Source: Bacteroidales bacterium (lineage in GTDB: Bacteria; Bacteroidota; Bacteroidia; Bacteroidales; UBA1715). Taken from it: a DNA stretch of 50,830 bases. Under the pieces are notes generated by a model that was not told the origin of the DNA, made no database searches, and was given only the letters and a program-made list of their open reading frames with translations. This document shows positions 1 to 7,697 of this stretch, one piece after another. The position numbers and the translations under genes were made by a program. Location of the stretch: assembly GCA_017642535.1 (NCBI GenBank), contig JAGCOW010000053.1, positions 1 to 50,830 on the forward strand. Direction: 5' to 3'. How positions within the stretch are numbered: position 1 is the first letter of the stretch; each line of letters begins with the position of its first letter.

Positions 1-1069
1 CAACACGTGCTCCGCTTATGTCAATGTATGTTAAGTTTGGCAATTGTAATAGTTCATTGGGCAAGGATTGTAGTTCACATTCTCTTAATGTTATTTTTTT
101 TATTTTTTTACATTGAAATATCTCAATTGGTGGTTGTTTATTTGCGCAGTTACCAGAATACGTTATTTCTGTTAACCTCGGCAATTGTGTCAGTTTGTAA
201 ATATGTTTACGAACGATTGAATCATATATGGGAGCATCATTTTTGTCAGTATTATTCCAGCCATAAGATATTGTAAATTTTTCCAAGTTTTTGTATTTGT
301 CAAGATTGCGAAGTATGGAGTCAACAGTGCTGAAGTTTTTGTTATAACAAGAAATTCGTAAAGAATAAGTGGTTTCATACGAGGTATTTTCAAAATTTTT
401 TTCCGAAACTTTTTTGCCATTGTCATAATATTCTATTCGTAATGTATCGCCATATTGATTGAGGTGAATTTGGGCACCGTCCAATTTGTTGTCTTTATAG
501 TTGCAAAACACTTTTTCGGTGCTGTCCTTCGTCCAATACATCGCTTTCCCTTGCAGTAACCCCTGTTTATAGTAAACAGTTCCGTAGCCATCATAATTAT
601 ATCTATCAAATGGGTCTGTGTAATACCAGTAATGTTTAAATTCTCCGTCAATTTTGTCGTTTACATAAGTGGTTTCAGTTCTTTTAACCCCATTTCTTAG
701 ATAATACGTCCACGGCCCGTTTAATTCACCATTTTTGTAGGAGCATTTTGTTTGTATGTTGTGGTTATCGTAATAATATGTCCAAATGCCGGAAAACTTG
801 CCGTTTACCACGGAACCTTCTGCCGCTAACAAGGTAAAGGCGGTGTCTGCATAAATTTCATATTGACCATCTTTCAAATTTGTGACAGATTCTTCAAAGA
901 CTATTGGCCAACGTTTGTTGTACCAGGCAGTAACACAATTGTAGCGGTCCAAAATTTGAGATCGATCGGATTTACTAATATATGTAGTATCGAAGAAACT
1001 AATCTTTTCTTGGCAGAAAGCACTTGCCGCACAAAACAAGAACACGAGAACGAAGAATGTTTTTTTCAT
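1..1069 (-). CDS. Secreted MORN-repeat protein with LRR-like tail, C-terminus cut by window edge
   Basis: Reading the minus strand from the ATG at 1069, the frame stays open to the window edge for 356 codons, so the C-terminus is missing. The first 20 residues form a signal peptide ending SAFCQ. The middle holds MORN/YwqK-type repeats, with units such as GVVN-like 'G.F.G.W.YYYDN' and 'NGELNGPWTYYLRNG', followed by 'YKQGLLQGKAMYWTKD'. The last 60 or so visible residues look like leucine-rich repeats (IEIFQCKKIKKITLRE, LPNELLQLPNLTYIDISG). YwqK-type proteins are often named toxin-antitoxin antitoxins in databases, but nothing here supports that role; a cell-surface or periplasmic protein is more likely. 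A weak promoter (TTTG-N20-TACATTTA on the minus strand) lies at 1106-1137. Molecular function is unknown. Confidence 0.8.
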   Translation of the reverse strand, partial: MKKTFFVLVFLFCAASAFCQEKISFFDTTYISKSDRSQILDRYNCVTAWYNKRWPIVFEESVTNLKDGQYEIYADTAFTLLAAEGSVVNGKFSGIWTYYYDNHNIQTKCSYKNGELNGPWTYYLRNGVKRTETTYVNDKIDGEFKHYWYYTDPFDRYNYDGYGTVYYKQGLLQGKAMYWTKDSTEKVFCNYKDNKLDGAQIHLNQYGDTLRIEYYDNGKKVSEKNFENTSYETTYSLRISCYNKNFSTVDSILRNLDKYKNLEKFTISYGWNNTDKNDAPIYDSIVRKHIYKLTQLPRLTEITYSGNCANKQPPIEIFQCKKIKKITLRECELQSLPNELLQLPNLTYIDISGARV

Positions 1070-1105
1070 TTTTTTATTTTGAATAGTTCATAACAAAGCA
1101 GTTTG

Positions 1106-1137
1106 TAAATGTATTATTTTTATTTTTGTATTCCAAA
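1106..1137. promoter_or_regulatory. Overlapping divergent promoter region
   Basis: On the minus strand TTTG (1134-1137) is followed after 20 bases by TACATTTA (1106-1113), a one-mismatch version of the TAnnTTTG box, suited to the gene starting at 1069. On the plus strand TATTTTTG at 1121-1128 suits the gene starting near 1143. The boxes are read by eye from the known Bacteroidota promoter pattern. Confidence 0.35.
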
Positions 1138-1142
1138 CAATA

Positions 1143-1742
1143 TTGATTTTGAAACTTTTTCGTTCCATACTGCCGATTTTCTTTTTCCTCCTCTCGCTCG
1201 GGGCGGTGGGGCAAAAGGATTGTAAATGTTTTTGGGTGGTGCTTGACGAGGGAATTGAAATGTTGTCCTTGGGTGCAAATGTTGATGAATTCCATTACGG
1301 CAGAAAAACTTTTTATCGAATGGAACCAGTAATACCGAGTTGTTCGTTAGGAGTGCAACCCATAGTAATATTATTAGACTCCATTGGGGGGAATAGTAAG
1401 TCTTCGGGACCTATTTTTATTAATTGGCATGGAAGTAATAATTCAACAGAATTATTGTATTTAACACAAGATTATTGTTCGTATAACTGTTACTTTCATA
1501 CTCACATAAACACTTGTTTGTATGACGGCATAATAGAAATTCCTTTGTCTACGACTCCATATTTGTATGATTCAAGTGGACGTAATTATTTCATAGATGT
1601 TGACTTGCAGCCATGTGAGTCGTTTGAATCATTTCTGAAAAAATATAAGAAAGGCCTTTATATGCCATACCAACAACCATATCTTCCCGAAAAGACAAAC
1701 AAATACGAAGCCGACGGCTTCAAGTCGTTGAGAGAGTGGTAG
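1143..1742 (+). CDS. Small secreted protein of unknown function
   Basis: The ORF encodes about 199 residues and no family was recognised. It opens with a hydrophobic signal peptide (ILPIFFFLLSLGAVGQ) and carries eight or more cysteines, including a YCSYNCYFHTHINTC cluster, fitting an exported disulphide-bonded protein. No ATG gives this signal peptide; the possible starts are TTG at 1143 or TTG at 1149 (MKLFRS...), and the TATTTTTG box at 1121-1128 places transcription start just before them. The next ATG would remove the signal peptide. The last 12 codons and stop (1704-1742) coincide with a 40-base palindromic repeat found again at 3239-3278, so the natural C-terminus may have been replaced by repeat sequence. 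It runs convergently into the DUF4143 gene. Confidence 0.6.
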   Translation: MILKLFRSILPIFFFLLSLGAVGQKDCKCFWVVLDEGIEMLSLGANVDEFHYGRKTFYRMEPVIPSCSLGVQPIVILLDSIGGNSKSSGPIFINWHGSNNSTELLYLTQDYCSYNCYFHTHINTCLYDGIIEIPLSTTPYLYDSSGRNYFIDVDLQPCESFESFLKKYKKGLYMPYQQPYLPEKTNKYEADGFKSLREW

Positions 1743-1743
1743 A
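1704..1743. repeat. 40-base REP-like hairpin repeat, copy 1
   Basis: This is the first of two near-identical 40-base copies (2 mismatches). It contains the perfect hairpin GAAGCC-GAC-GGCTTC followed by a fixed tail ending GAGAGAGTGGTAGA. It starts 9 bases past the stop codon of the minus-strand DUF4143 gene and also encodes the last codons of the plus-strand 199-aa ORF. Confidence 0.75.
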
Positions 1744-1752
1744 TATCAAAAC

Positions 1753-3096
1753 TCAAAGATTGCTCAGTGCATACAATGGGATGATTTCCACGTTTCGTTG
1801 GGCAAAGTTGTCTTCGGAATCAAGCATGTTGAATTTTCCAAAATTTTCGAGCGAGGTTCTGATTGCGTCATGCAAATGGCGTTTCCGCATAAAAATCCAA
1901 AGACTCTGCATTGCCCCCTGTGTACTGGCTTTTACTTCGACAGGCAACACTATGCCATTACGGACTCTTAAATAATCGACTTCGGCATTGCTGTTTTTTG
2001 TCATATTTTGCCAATAGTGTAGTTCTGCTCTCTGGAAACAGTCGTGGTATTTCAATAATTCCAATCCTGCGAACATTTCCGAAGCGGCTCCTTTGTTCAC
2101 AAAATCCACGTCCGAAGCCAAAAGAATGTTTGCCGAAGGTATGTCGAGCATTGTCTGCATAACGCCTAAGTCAAAGAAAAGATACTTTACGTACTGATTG
2201 TTTTCTTCCGCACCGAGAGGTACGCCACTACCGTCGGTATGTTTTACAGGGGTGATGAGCCCCGCCAACGTCAGTAGATGTAAGGCATCTTTTATTTGAT
2301 ACGTTTTTATGTCGTTTGCCACCGAAGCATACACAAATTTCTTGCCTGCCTGTAGTGCCACGGAGCGGAGAACCTGACGGAGAAGTACGGGCGAAACACG
2401 TTTCTTGTATTTTGCGAAATCGTCCTGATAGGTGTCGATAATGTCGTTGTGTATGTGCGAGACTTCAATATAACTGTGTGTATCAATCCATTCTCTCACG
2501 GCAGCCGGCATACCGCCCACGAGGTAGAAGGAACGCAGCTGGTCAACCAAATCTTTGTGCGTTTTTTCAGGCAAAGGTTCGTCACTGGTCGCTTTTTTCT
2601 TGAAATTAACGGTTATGTCAAGTCCTTGTGCCCATAGAAATTCGTCAAACGAAAACGGATACAGATAGATTGACCGTATTCTTCCTACGGCAAACGACGG
2701 AATGTCTTCCAACGAAAACTCTAACAATGAACCTGCGGCAATTACGTGTAATTCGGGATAATCTTCCTTAAAATATCGCAGAGCCATGATAGCCTCTTTG
2801 CAAACTTGTATTTCGTCGATGAACAATAACGTCTTGCCTGGAATTATGGGAATTGACAGCGTGCCGCTGAGTTTTTCGCACGTTTTTTTTACGTCTATAT
2901 TTTCAGGAAAAAGTTTTCGTATGTCGGCTTGTTTTTCCAAGTTTATTTCCACAAAGTATTGGAATGTTTTGCCAAATTCCCTAATTGCAGTTGATTTTCC
3001 TACTTGTCTTGCTCCGCGAAGTAGCAGAGGAGAGCGTCGTGGAGAGAATTTCCATTGTAAGAGTTGTTCGTCTATATGTCGTTTGAAGTAAGTCAC
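1753..3096 (-). CDS. AAA-type ATPase with DUF4143 C-terminal domain
   Basis: This 447-residue protein belongs to the common bacterial/archaeal ATPase family with a DUF4143 tail. The N-terminal P-loop is GARQVGKST (28-36), Walker B is LLFIDEIQ (90-97), and a YLYPFSFDEFLW segment typical of the family lies near 144-155. The C-terminal part carries an E-V-D...E-V-K pattern (372-389), resembling a PD-(D/E)XK nuclease-like core. The cellular role of the family is not established. The start is GTG at 3096; a TATTTTTG box lies at 3134-3141 on the minus strand with TTG 20 bases further up. It is transcribed alone, against the neighbouring small secreted gene. Such genes are often accessory, and here it is flanked by two copies of a 40-base repeat. 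Confidence 0.9.
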   Translation of the reverse strand: MTYFKRHIDEQLLQWKFSPRRSPLLLRGARQVGKSTAIREFGKTFQYFVEINLEKQADIRKLFPENIDVKKTCEKLSGTLSIPIIPGKTLLFIDEIQVCKEAIMALRYFKEDYPELHVIAAGSLLEFSLEDIPSFAVGRIRSIYLYPFSFDEFLWAQGLDITVNFKKKATSDEPLPEKTHKDLVDQLRSFYLVGGMPAAVREWIDTHSYIEVSHIHNDIIDTYQDDFAKYKKRVSPVLLRQVLRSVALQAGKKFVYASVANDIKTYQIKDALHLLTLAGLITPVKHTDGSGVPLGAEENNQYVKYLFFDLGVMQTMLDIPSANILLASDVDFVNKGAASEMFAGLELLKYHDCFQRAELHYWQNMTKNSNAEVDYLRVRNGIVLPVEVKASTQGAMQSLWIFMRKRHLHDAIRTSLENFGKFNMLDSEDNFAQRNVEIIPLYALSNL

Positions 3097-3133
3097 AGGT
3101 TTCTTATATTTCTGTAGTTTGAAAAATCCAATG

Positions 3134-3141
3134 CAAAAATA
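3134..3141 (-). promoter_or_regulatory. Promoter -7 box for the DUF4143 gene
   Basis: The minus strand reads TATTTTTG, matching TAnnTTTG, with ATTGG about 20 bases upstream. It lies 38 bases before the GTG start. An imperfect 20-base copy of this region (AATCCAxTGCAAAAAT) occurs again at about 3190-3210. Confidence 0.45.
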
Positions 3142-3238
3142 TTAAAAAAAATGTTAAAATCCAATCCTAAATACATGTTTTTTTAGAGGAAATCCAGTGC
3201 AAAAATGTTAATGCCATTTTTTATCCTTAGCCAAGTTT

Positions 3239-3278
3239 TACGAAGTCGACGGCTTCAATTCGTTGAGAGAGTGGTAGA
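3239..3278. repeat. 40-base REP-like hairpin repeat, copy 2
   Basis: This copy matches 1704-1743 at 38 of 40 positions; GAAGTC-GAC-GGCTTC keeps the hairpin as a G-U pair. It starts 9 bases past the stop codon of the minus-strand RapZ-like gene, the same spacing as copy 1 has to the DUF4143 stop. Confidence 0.75.
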
Positions 3279-3287
3279 AACTCTGCA

Positions 3288-3692
3288 TTATAATTCTTTG
3301 ACAATATTTTGTTCTCTGTGTCTTACAACAACTTTTACTGGAAAATTCTGCTTGATATATTCGGCCGTTTTTTCTGCAAAATACACCGAACGGTGTTGCC
3401 CGCCAGTGCAACCAAAATTTATCATTAAGTGTGTGAAATCTCGTTCAATGTATTTTTTTATACTTTGCGAAGTGAGCGAATATATATTAGAAAGGAAATC
3501 TTCGCACTCTGCTGGGTATTTTGTAAAGAATTCTATTACAGGTTGTTGCGTACCGTTTACGGTTGCGTATTCTTTATATCGTCCAGGATTGGGCAATGCT
3601 CGGCAATCGAATACGAAACCGCCGCCATTTCCGCTCGTGTCTTCGGGATACCCTTTCTTAAATGAAAAACTTGTGATTTCTACAGTAAGCAT
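3288..3692 (-). CDS. Stand-alone RapZ C-terminal-domain protein
   Basis: The 134-residue protein is a RapZ C-terminal domain alone, without the N-terminal P-loop ATPase of full RapZ. The signature FGCTGGQHRSVYFAE near 100-114 and FDCRALPNPGRY near 28-39 are diagnostic. In enterobacteria this domain binds the sRNA GlmZ and senses glucosamine-6-phosphate to control amino-sugar synthesis; that role is not shown for Bacteroidota. It lies 72 bases downstream of a sugar-kinase-like phosphotransferase in the same orientation, which points to a role in cell-wall sugar metabolism. I recall related Bacteroidota proteins in which the two domains are fused, but this could not be checked here. Confidence 0.85.
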   Translation of the reverse strand: MLTVEITSFSFKKGYPEDTSGNGGGFVFDCRALPNPGRYKEYATVNGTQQPVIEFFTKYPAECEDFLSNIYSLTSQSIKKYIERDFTHLMINFGCTGGQHRSVYFAEKTAEYIKQNFPVKVVVRHREQNIVKEL

Positions 3693-3764
3693 TTTTATGA
3701 TTTTAATTGTTAGATTCGATTTAATCTTATACTATGTGGCTTCTACCGTTCTGCCATTTAATTC

Positions 3765-4769
3765 TTAATTTTCCCTTAATACATCTAATTGATTTATGAG
3801 AGTAGAAAGATACGGAATGGAAATATATTGCTGAATTACAGGCAGTTGTTCCTTCAAATTTGCCAATGCCTGCGGAATACTTTGAATGAAATGTTCCTTT
3901 CGTTGTATATAACCTCTAAATCCGTATGCTCCAAGGGTTTGTAAAATTCTTATAAAAACAAATCCTTGAAATTGTTCTCGAAATTCTTTCTCGTCTATCG
4001 TACTGTGTTTTTTGAGTTCCTGAACGTAATACGAAAGCAGTTTTTCACGCATTTCGTTCGACAGATTTGCCTTCGCCTGATACAAAAGCGACACCACGTC
4101 GTATTGCAACGGTCCTCTCATTCCTCCTTGAAAATCAATATATCCTAATTGATTGTTATTCAATAAGATATTTCGTGCTTGAAAATCTCGGTACATAAAA
4201 AAATCTCGTTTTGCCTGACCAAGAAAATCAAGGATTGTTTCAAAATCTTCCTCCAACTTTTGGTCGTTACATTCTATTCCGCTGATTTTCAGGTAATAGT
4301 ATTTGAAATAATACAAATCCCAACGCATTGCTGTTCTGTCAAACTCTTGGCGGACAAAACAGTGGGAGAAATCAATGTTTTGTCCGCCTTGTAGTTGTAT
4401 CTGTATTAAATCTTTGAGTATTCGTTGGTATAACGTTTCTGTTTCTTCATCGGAAAGATTTTGTTTTGCCGTCAACACGTCAGTATTGCCAAGGTCCGAA
4501 ATAAGATATATCGTGTTTGCCTCGTTTATAGCAAATACTTCGGGGACGTTTATGCCTGATTCTTTGAGTTTCTTGCTGAAATACACAAACGTCTCATTTT
4601 CGTCGGGATTCGAACCGTAGCAAGCGAGAATGGGCGTTTCGTCGTTTCTGAAGATTCTATAGTAACAGCGGGACGAACCTGCACTGGGCAACAATTCTAT
4701 TTTTTCAATAGGAGAGGAAAACCTTGTTTTGTAAAGTTGAATGACTTGTTCCTGTATCGTGGTATTCAT
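3765..4769 (-). CDS. APH-family phosphotransferase, AmgK-like sugar kinase
   Basis: This 334-residue protein has the aminoglycoside phosphotransferase/choline kinase fold. The catalytic loop is FMYRDFQARNILL (about 193-205; D and N of the HxDxxxxN pattern kept, with Y-R-D in place of H-G-D) and the metal-binding motif is GYIDFQGGMRGP. The N-terminus has a SAGSSRCYYRI nucleotide-binding segment. The closest characterised relatives by motif are AmgK-type kinases that phosphorylate N-acetylmuramate/GlcNAc at the anomeric position in peptidoglycan recycling, so drug resistance is unlikely. It starts 16 bases after pcm ends, and a RapZ C-terminal domain protein follows. No MurU-like nucleotidyltransferase, the usual AmgK partner, is visible in the window. 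Confidence 0.8.
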   Translation of the reverse strand: MNTTIQEQVIQLYKTRFSSPIEKIELLPSAGSSRCYYRIFRNDETPILACYGSNPDENETFVYFSKKLKESGINVPEVFAINEANTIYLISDLGNTDVLTAKQNLSDEETETLYQRILKDLIQIQLQGGQNIDFSHCFVRQEFDRTAMRWDLYYFKYYYLKISGIECNDQKLEEDFETILDFLGQAKRDFFMYRDFQARNILLNNNQLGYIDFQGGMRGPLQYDVVSLLYQAKANLSNEMREKLLSYYVQELKKHSTIDEKEFREQFQGFVFIRILQTLGAYGFRGYIQRKEHFIQSIPQALANLKEQLPVIQQYISIPYLSTLINQLDVLREN

Positions 4770-4785
4770 ACTGTTTTTCTAATAG

Positions 4786-5436
4786 TTACTGATTACTTAT
4801 GCCTTGAAGCATCGGCACGAAAGTACATTCTCCGTGAAGTGTCTGTTCAAATTGCGTGTCACTTAATTTCTTGAGTTTCACCATCTCTTGTTTATCGCCA
4901 TTTTTAAGAGGAGAAACAAGAATGCCTCCAATTTTGAGTTGTTGTAGCAATTCCGTTGGTATGAACGGAGCCGCTGCCGTTATGATGATTCGGTCAAAAG
5001 GGGCGTCTTGTGGCATCCCTTTGAAACCGTCACCAAGAATTGTATGTATTTGATAGTGAAGGTCTTGAAAAAGTTTTTTGACTTGTATGTATAGAGTGCG
5101 TTGTCGTTCTATGGAATATACTTTTGCCCCCATTTTATAGAGTATGGCTGATTGGTATCCCGAACCTGTACCTATTTCCAAAACTTTTTCATTTCCTTGT
5201 ATCTCAAGTAGTTGTGATTGTAATGCAACGGTGTGTGGTTGTGAAATTGTTTGTCCTGATTCAATAGGAAAAGCTTTGTTGATATAAGCTTGCTGGGCGA
5301 GGGCGCTATCAAAACAAAAGAAATGACGAGGCACTTGGAGCATTGCTTGCAACACTTTTTCGTCGGAAATGCCTTTGGTTCGCAGTTCTTCAATGAGTTT
5401 TTCTCGTAATGCCTTGTGTATGAGTGAGTCTTCCAT
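4786..5436 (-). CDS. pcm: Protein-L-isoaspartate O-methyltransferase
   Basis: The 216-residue protein is the usual length for PCMT. It repairs isoaspartyl residues in aged proteins using S-adenosylmethionine. Visible motifs are VPRHFF near 35, GQTISQPHTVALQ near 60-72 (substrate loop), the SAM-binding VLEIGTGSGYQSAIL near 85-99, and the later DRIIITAAAPFIP segment. The gene abuts ppx/gppA directly: the stop of that gene is immediately followed by this ATG. It belongs to the minus-strand run starting with the MORN gene at 6785. Confidence 0.95.
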   Translation of the reverse strand: MEDSLIHKALREKLIEELRTKGISDEKVLQAMLQVPRHFFCFDSALAQQAYINKAFPIESGQTISQPHTVALQSQLLEIQGNEKVLEIGTGSGYQSAILYKMGAKVYSIERQRTLYIQVKKLFQDLHYQIHTILGDGFKGMPQDAPFDRIIITAAAPFIPTELLQQLKIGGILVSPLKNGDKQEMVKLKKLSDTQFEQTLHGECTFVPMLQGISNQ

Positions 5437-6348
5437 TTACATTAGCGTATGAATAACACCTTCTTTGAGTGAATATGAGGATTGCACGAGTTGAGGAATG
5501 CGGTATTTTGTGAGTACAAAATTTGCTATAAGTCCTGCAATTGGCAATAATAGAGCCCGTGGTATCGACATTCCTTTCATTGACTCTATTTCGTCCAGCG
5601 GATTGCTTGTGATGTATTGTATGATAGATTGAAACGAATCTAACGGAATTTCACTTGCTACAGCGTCAGGATTTTTCTGGTTTAATTGGGCAAAATGAAT
5701 GGACCGAAAAACGTCGAACGCACCAGCAGAGCCAATCATTACGTCAATGGAGTAGTTTTGGACAACCTCGGTGAGCAATGAGAATTTTTCTTCAAGATAT
5801 TGTTGGATATCGATTTTTGTTTGTTGTGGAATAGGGTGCGAAAGTCCGAATTTTGAAACAATCCGTTGCATGCCACATTCAAAACTATGTTTCCATAGAA
5901 TCTTATCGTGTCTGCAAATGATACATTCGTTGCTTCCACCTCCAATATCAAGGATGAGAGCCGTTTTGTCGCCCCAATTATAGGCAAGATTGTTACCTAA
6001 AAAAATCAGTTCTGCTTCTTGTTCGCCTTGAATGATAGTAATGTCGAAATTGTACAATTCTTTTGCACGTCGGCAAAAAACGTCGGCATTGTTGGCATTT
6101 CGCAGGGTAGAAGTTCCTATGAGGGAAACCTTCTCGCAATTGTATGGTTTAATTTTTTCGTAAATGACGCCAAGCGATTGCAGTCCTCGTTCCATAGCGT
6201 CGTCGGCAATGTAGCCGTGAGCCACGCCATTTTCTCCTAATCGTGGATATTCATGAAATTCAAGGAGTGTGGTGAACGAATGTCCACAAAGCGACACTAC
6301 ACAACAATTAAATGTGTTTGTGCCAAGATCAACAACCGCAATGTTCAT
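5437..6348 (-). CDS. Ppx/GppA family exopolyphosphatase
   Basis: This 303-residue protein has the ASKHA fold of Ppx/GppA phosphatases, which hydrolyse polyphosphate or pppGpp. Motifs are VDLGTNTFNCCVV (6-18, phosphate 1), GTSTLRNANNADVF near 98-111, QGEQEAELIFLG near 131-142, and LILDIGGGSNECII near 152-165 (phosphate 2). At about 300 residues it is the short form without the C-terminal HD-like domain of E. coli Ppx or GppA. It starts 5 bases before the MORN gene stop and its stop touches the pcm start, so translation is probably coupled. The choice between polyphosphate and pppGpp as substrate cannot be made from sequence alone. Confidence 0.92.
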   Translation of the reverse strand: MNIAVVDLGTNTFNCCVVSLCGHSFTTLLEFHEYPRLGENGVAHGYIADDAMERGLQSLGVIYEKIKPYNCEKVSLIGTSTLRNANNADVFCRRAKELYNFDITIIQGEQEAELIFLGNNLAYNWGDKTALILDIGGGSNECIICRHDKILWKHSFECGMQRIVSKFGLSHPIPQQTKIDIQQYLEEKFSLLTEVVQNYSIDVMIGSAGAFDVFRSIHFAQLNQKNPDAVASEIPLDSFQSIIQYITSNPLDEIESMKGMSIPRALLLPIAGLIANFVLTKYRIPQLVQSSYSLKEGVIHTLM

Positions 6349-6353
6349 AAGGA

Positions 6354-6785
6354 TTATTTAAACGACTCGAAAGTAGGATTTTTAAGTCTGTTACCTTTGT
6401 CATCCCACAATTTTTGGTCAATGTTCTTGTCGTTTCGGTATGTGATTTCCTTTGCAACTTGACCGTTGAGATGCCAATAATATGTAGTTCCTTCTTTTTT
6501 GTTGTCACGATAGGTTGATTCGCGTTTTTTCTCGCCGGTAGAATACCAGTATGTCCACGTGCCTTCCTTCTTACCATTGCTGTATTCTCCAATCAAACCG
6601 ATTTTTCCGTTGGGATGTTTTGCATAAACTTTGCCAGTGTATGGTTTGTCGTCAAGGTACGATATCTCAATATCTTCACGTCCAACCGTAACCCATTTCG
6701 TGGTTAATTTGGAAATTTCCACATTTTGCGCAAATGCAACGCAAGAAACCAATGTAACAAATAATGACAGCAAAAGTTTTTTCAT
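6354..6785 (-). CDS. Secreted MORN/YwqK-repeat protein
   Basis: The protein has 143 residues when begun at the ATG at 6785, giving the signal peptide MKKLLLSLFVTLVSCVAFAQ. A longer reading from GTG at 6806 would begin at or before the expected transcription start (box CATATTTG at 6811-6818, minus strand) and bury the signal peptide. The mature part has three MORN-type units: HPNGKIGLIGEYSNGKKEGT, YSTGEKKRESTYRDNKKEGT and HLNGQVAKEITYRND. It is the first gene of the ppx-pcm-phosphotransferase-rapZ run. It resembles the repeat part of the partial gene at 1-1069. Function is unknown. Confidence 0.85.
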   Translation of the reverse strand: MKKLLLSLFVTLVSCVAFAQNVEISKLTTKWVTVGREDIEISYLDDKPYTGKVYAKHPNGKIGLIGEYSNGKKEGTWTYWYSTGEKKRESTYRDNKKEGTTYYWHLNGQVAKEITYRNDKNIDQKLWDDKGNRLKNPTFESFK

Positions 6786-6862
6786 CGCACTATAATTTTT
6801 ATCCACATTGCAAATATGAAAAAATTATACCAAAATCATACCTTTTTTTCTCTTTTTTTTGT

Positions 6863-7581
6863 TCACTTTGTTAGATACATTTTTGCCAAGTAATTGTAAT
6901 TGTCGTTTTTCATAAGCATTTCACACGTAAAACCATGTTCTTTTGCTATTGACGAAAATGTTTCGAAATCAACGTACAACCATTTGAACGGAGTGCAACG
7001 AATTTTTCTGTATCGCATTTTGTAAATTATTTCTCCGTAGTATGAACCATTCAAGTTTATGTCGAACGAGCCGTCTTCGTTTTCAAAAAGATACATCAAA
7101 TCGGTGGAATCAAACAATATTTGACCATTGGGTCGAGGAGCGACTTGCACTTCTTCAGAAATGTGGGAATGCCGTCAATTGTACCACAGATACCTATGCC
7201 GTTCATTAACAACAAGATAGTGTCGAACGTTCCTTTGAAATCATAGAAATCGGCGAGGAAAACCTGTTTTAATCCTCGTTCTTTCATCACGTCAACAGAG
7301 AGTTGTGAGTTGTCGATGGAAATGACATTTTTGTCATTGTTTTGTAGATGCAACGAATGTGCACCAGTTGCGGCACCAACGTCTAAAATCTTTCCCGAAG
7401 CAAGCGACAGAGCTTTTTGTTCTATTTCAGGCATCTCGTTCCACGAACGAAAAAGGTAGGCAATGGGAAATTCGTCTTCCGTTGTATATTGTGTGCTATT
7501 GAGCAATTTTGCAGTTTTCTTCTTGTCTTGAAAATCACGAATTGCTTGTCCCATCGGGTCTTGTTCGGGAGAGATAATCAT
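6863..7581 (-). pseudogene. Class I SAM-dependent methyltransferase interrupted by a -1 frameshift
   Basis: Two minus-strand frames together make one methyltransferase of about 239 residues. The first part (from ATG 7581) has the conserved start DPMGQAIRDF and the SAM motif KILDVGAATGAHSLHL, and runs to FLKKCKSLLD. The second part (from about 7130 down to 6863) continues PNGQILFDSTDL and ends at a normal-looking C-terminus. The switch falls at a G run at 7130-7132 (C run on the coding strand); one extra base there would give SLLDPNGQILFDST in a single frame. The gene is either inactive, corrected by slippage, or the window has a sequencing error. The promoter box TATATTTG lies at 7625-7632. 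The substrate is unknown. Confidence 0.85.
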
Positions 7582-7624
7582 GTCTTTATTTATTGATTTC
7601 TATTTTTTACTTTGCTTTCTGCGA

Positions 7625-7672
7625 CAAATATAGTTATTCCGTCCTTTTTTTTCCATCGAATTTTTATCTTTG
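7625..7672. promoter_or_regulatory. Divergent promoter pair
   Basis: TATATTTG on the minus strand (7625-7632) serves the methyltransferase starting at 7581, and TATCTTTG on the plus strand (7665-7672) serves the secreted protein starting at 7698. Both match TAnnTTTG exactly. Confidence 0.55.
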
Positions 7673-7697
7673 TCATTAATTATAAACTACAATTCTT

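Noticed and set aside
3765..4769. Aminoglycoside resistance kinase
   Set aside because: The family fold is shared, but gene context and the YRDFQARN catalytic loop fit sugar kinases of wall recycling; no resistance context exists.
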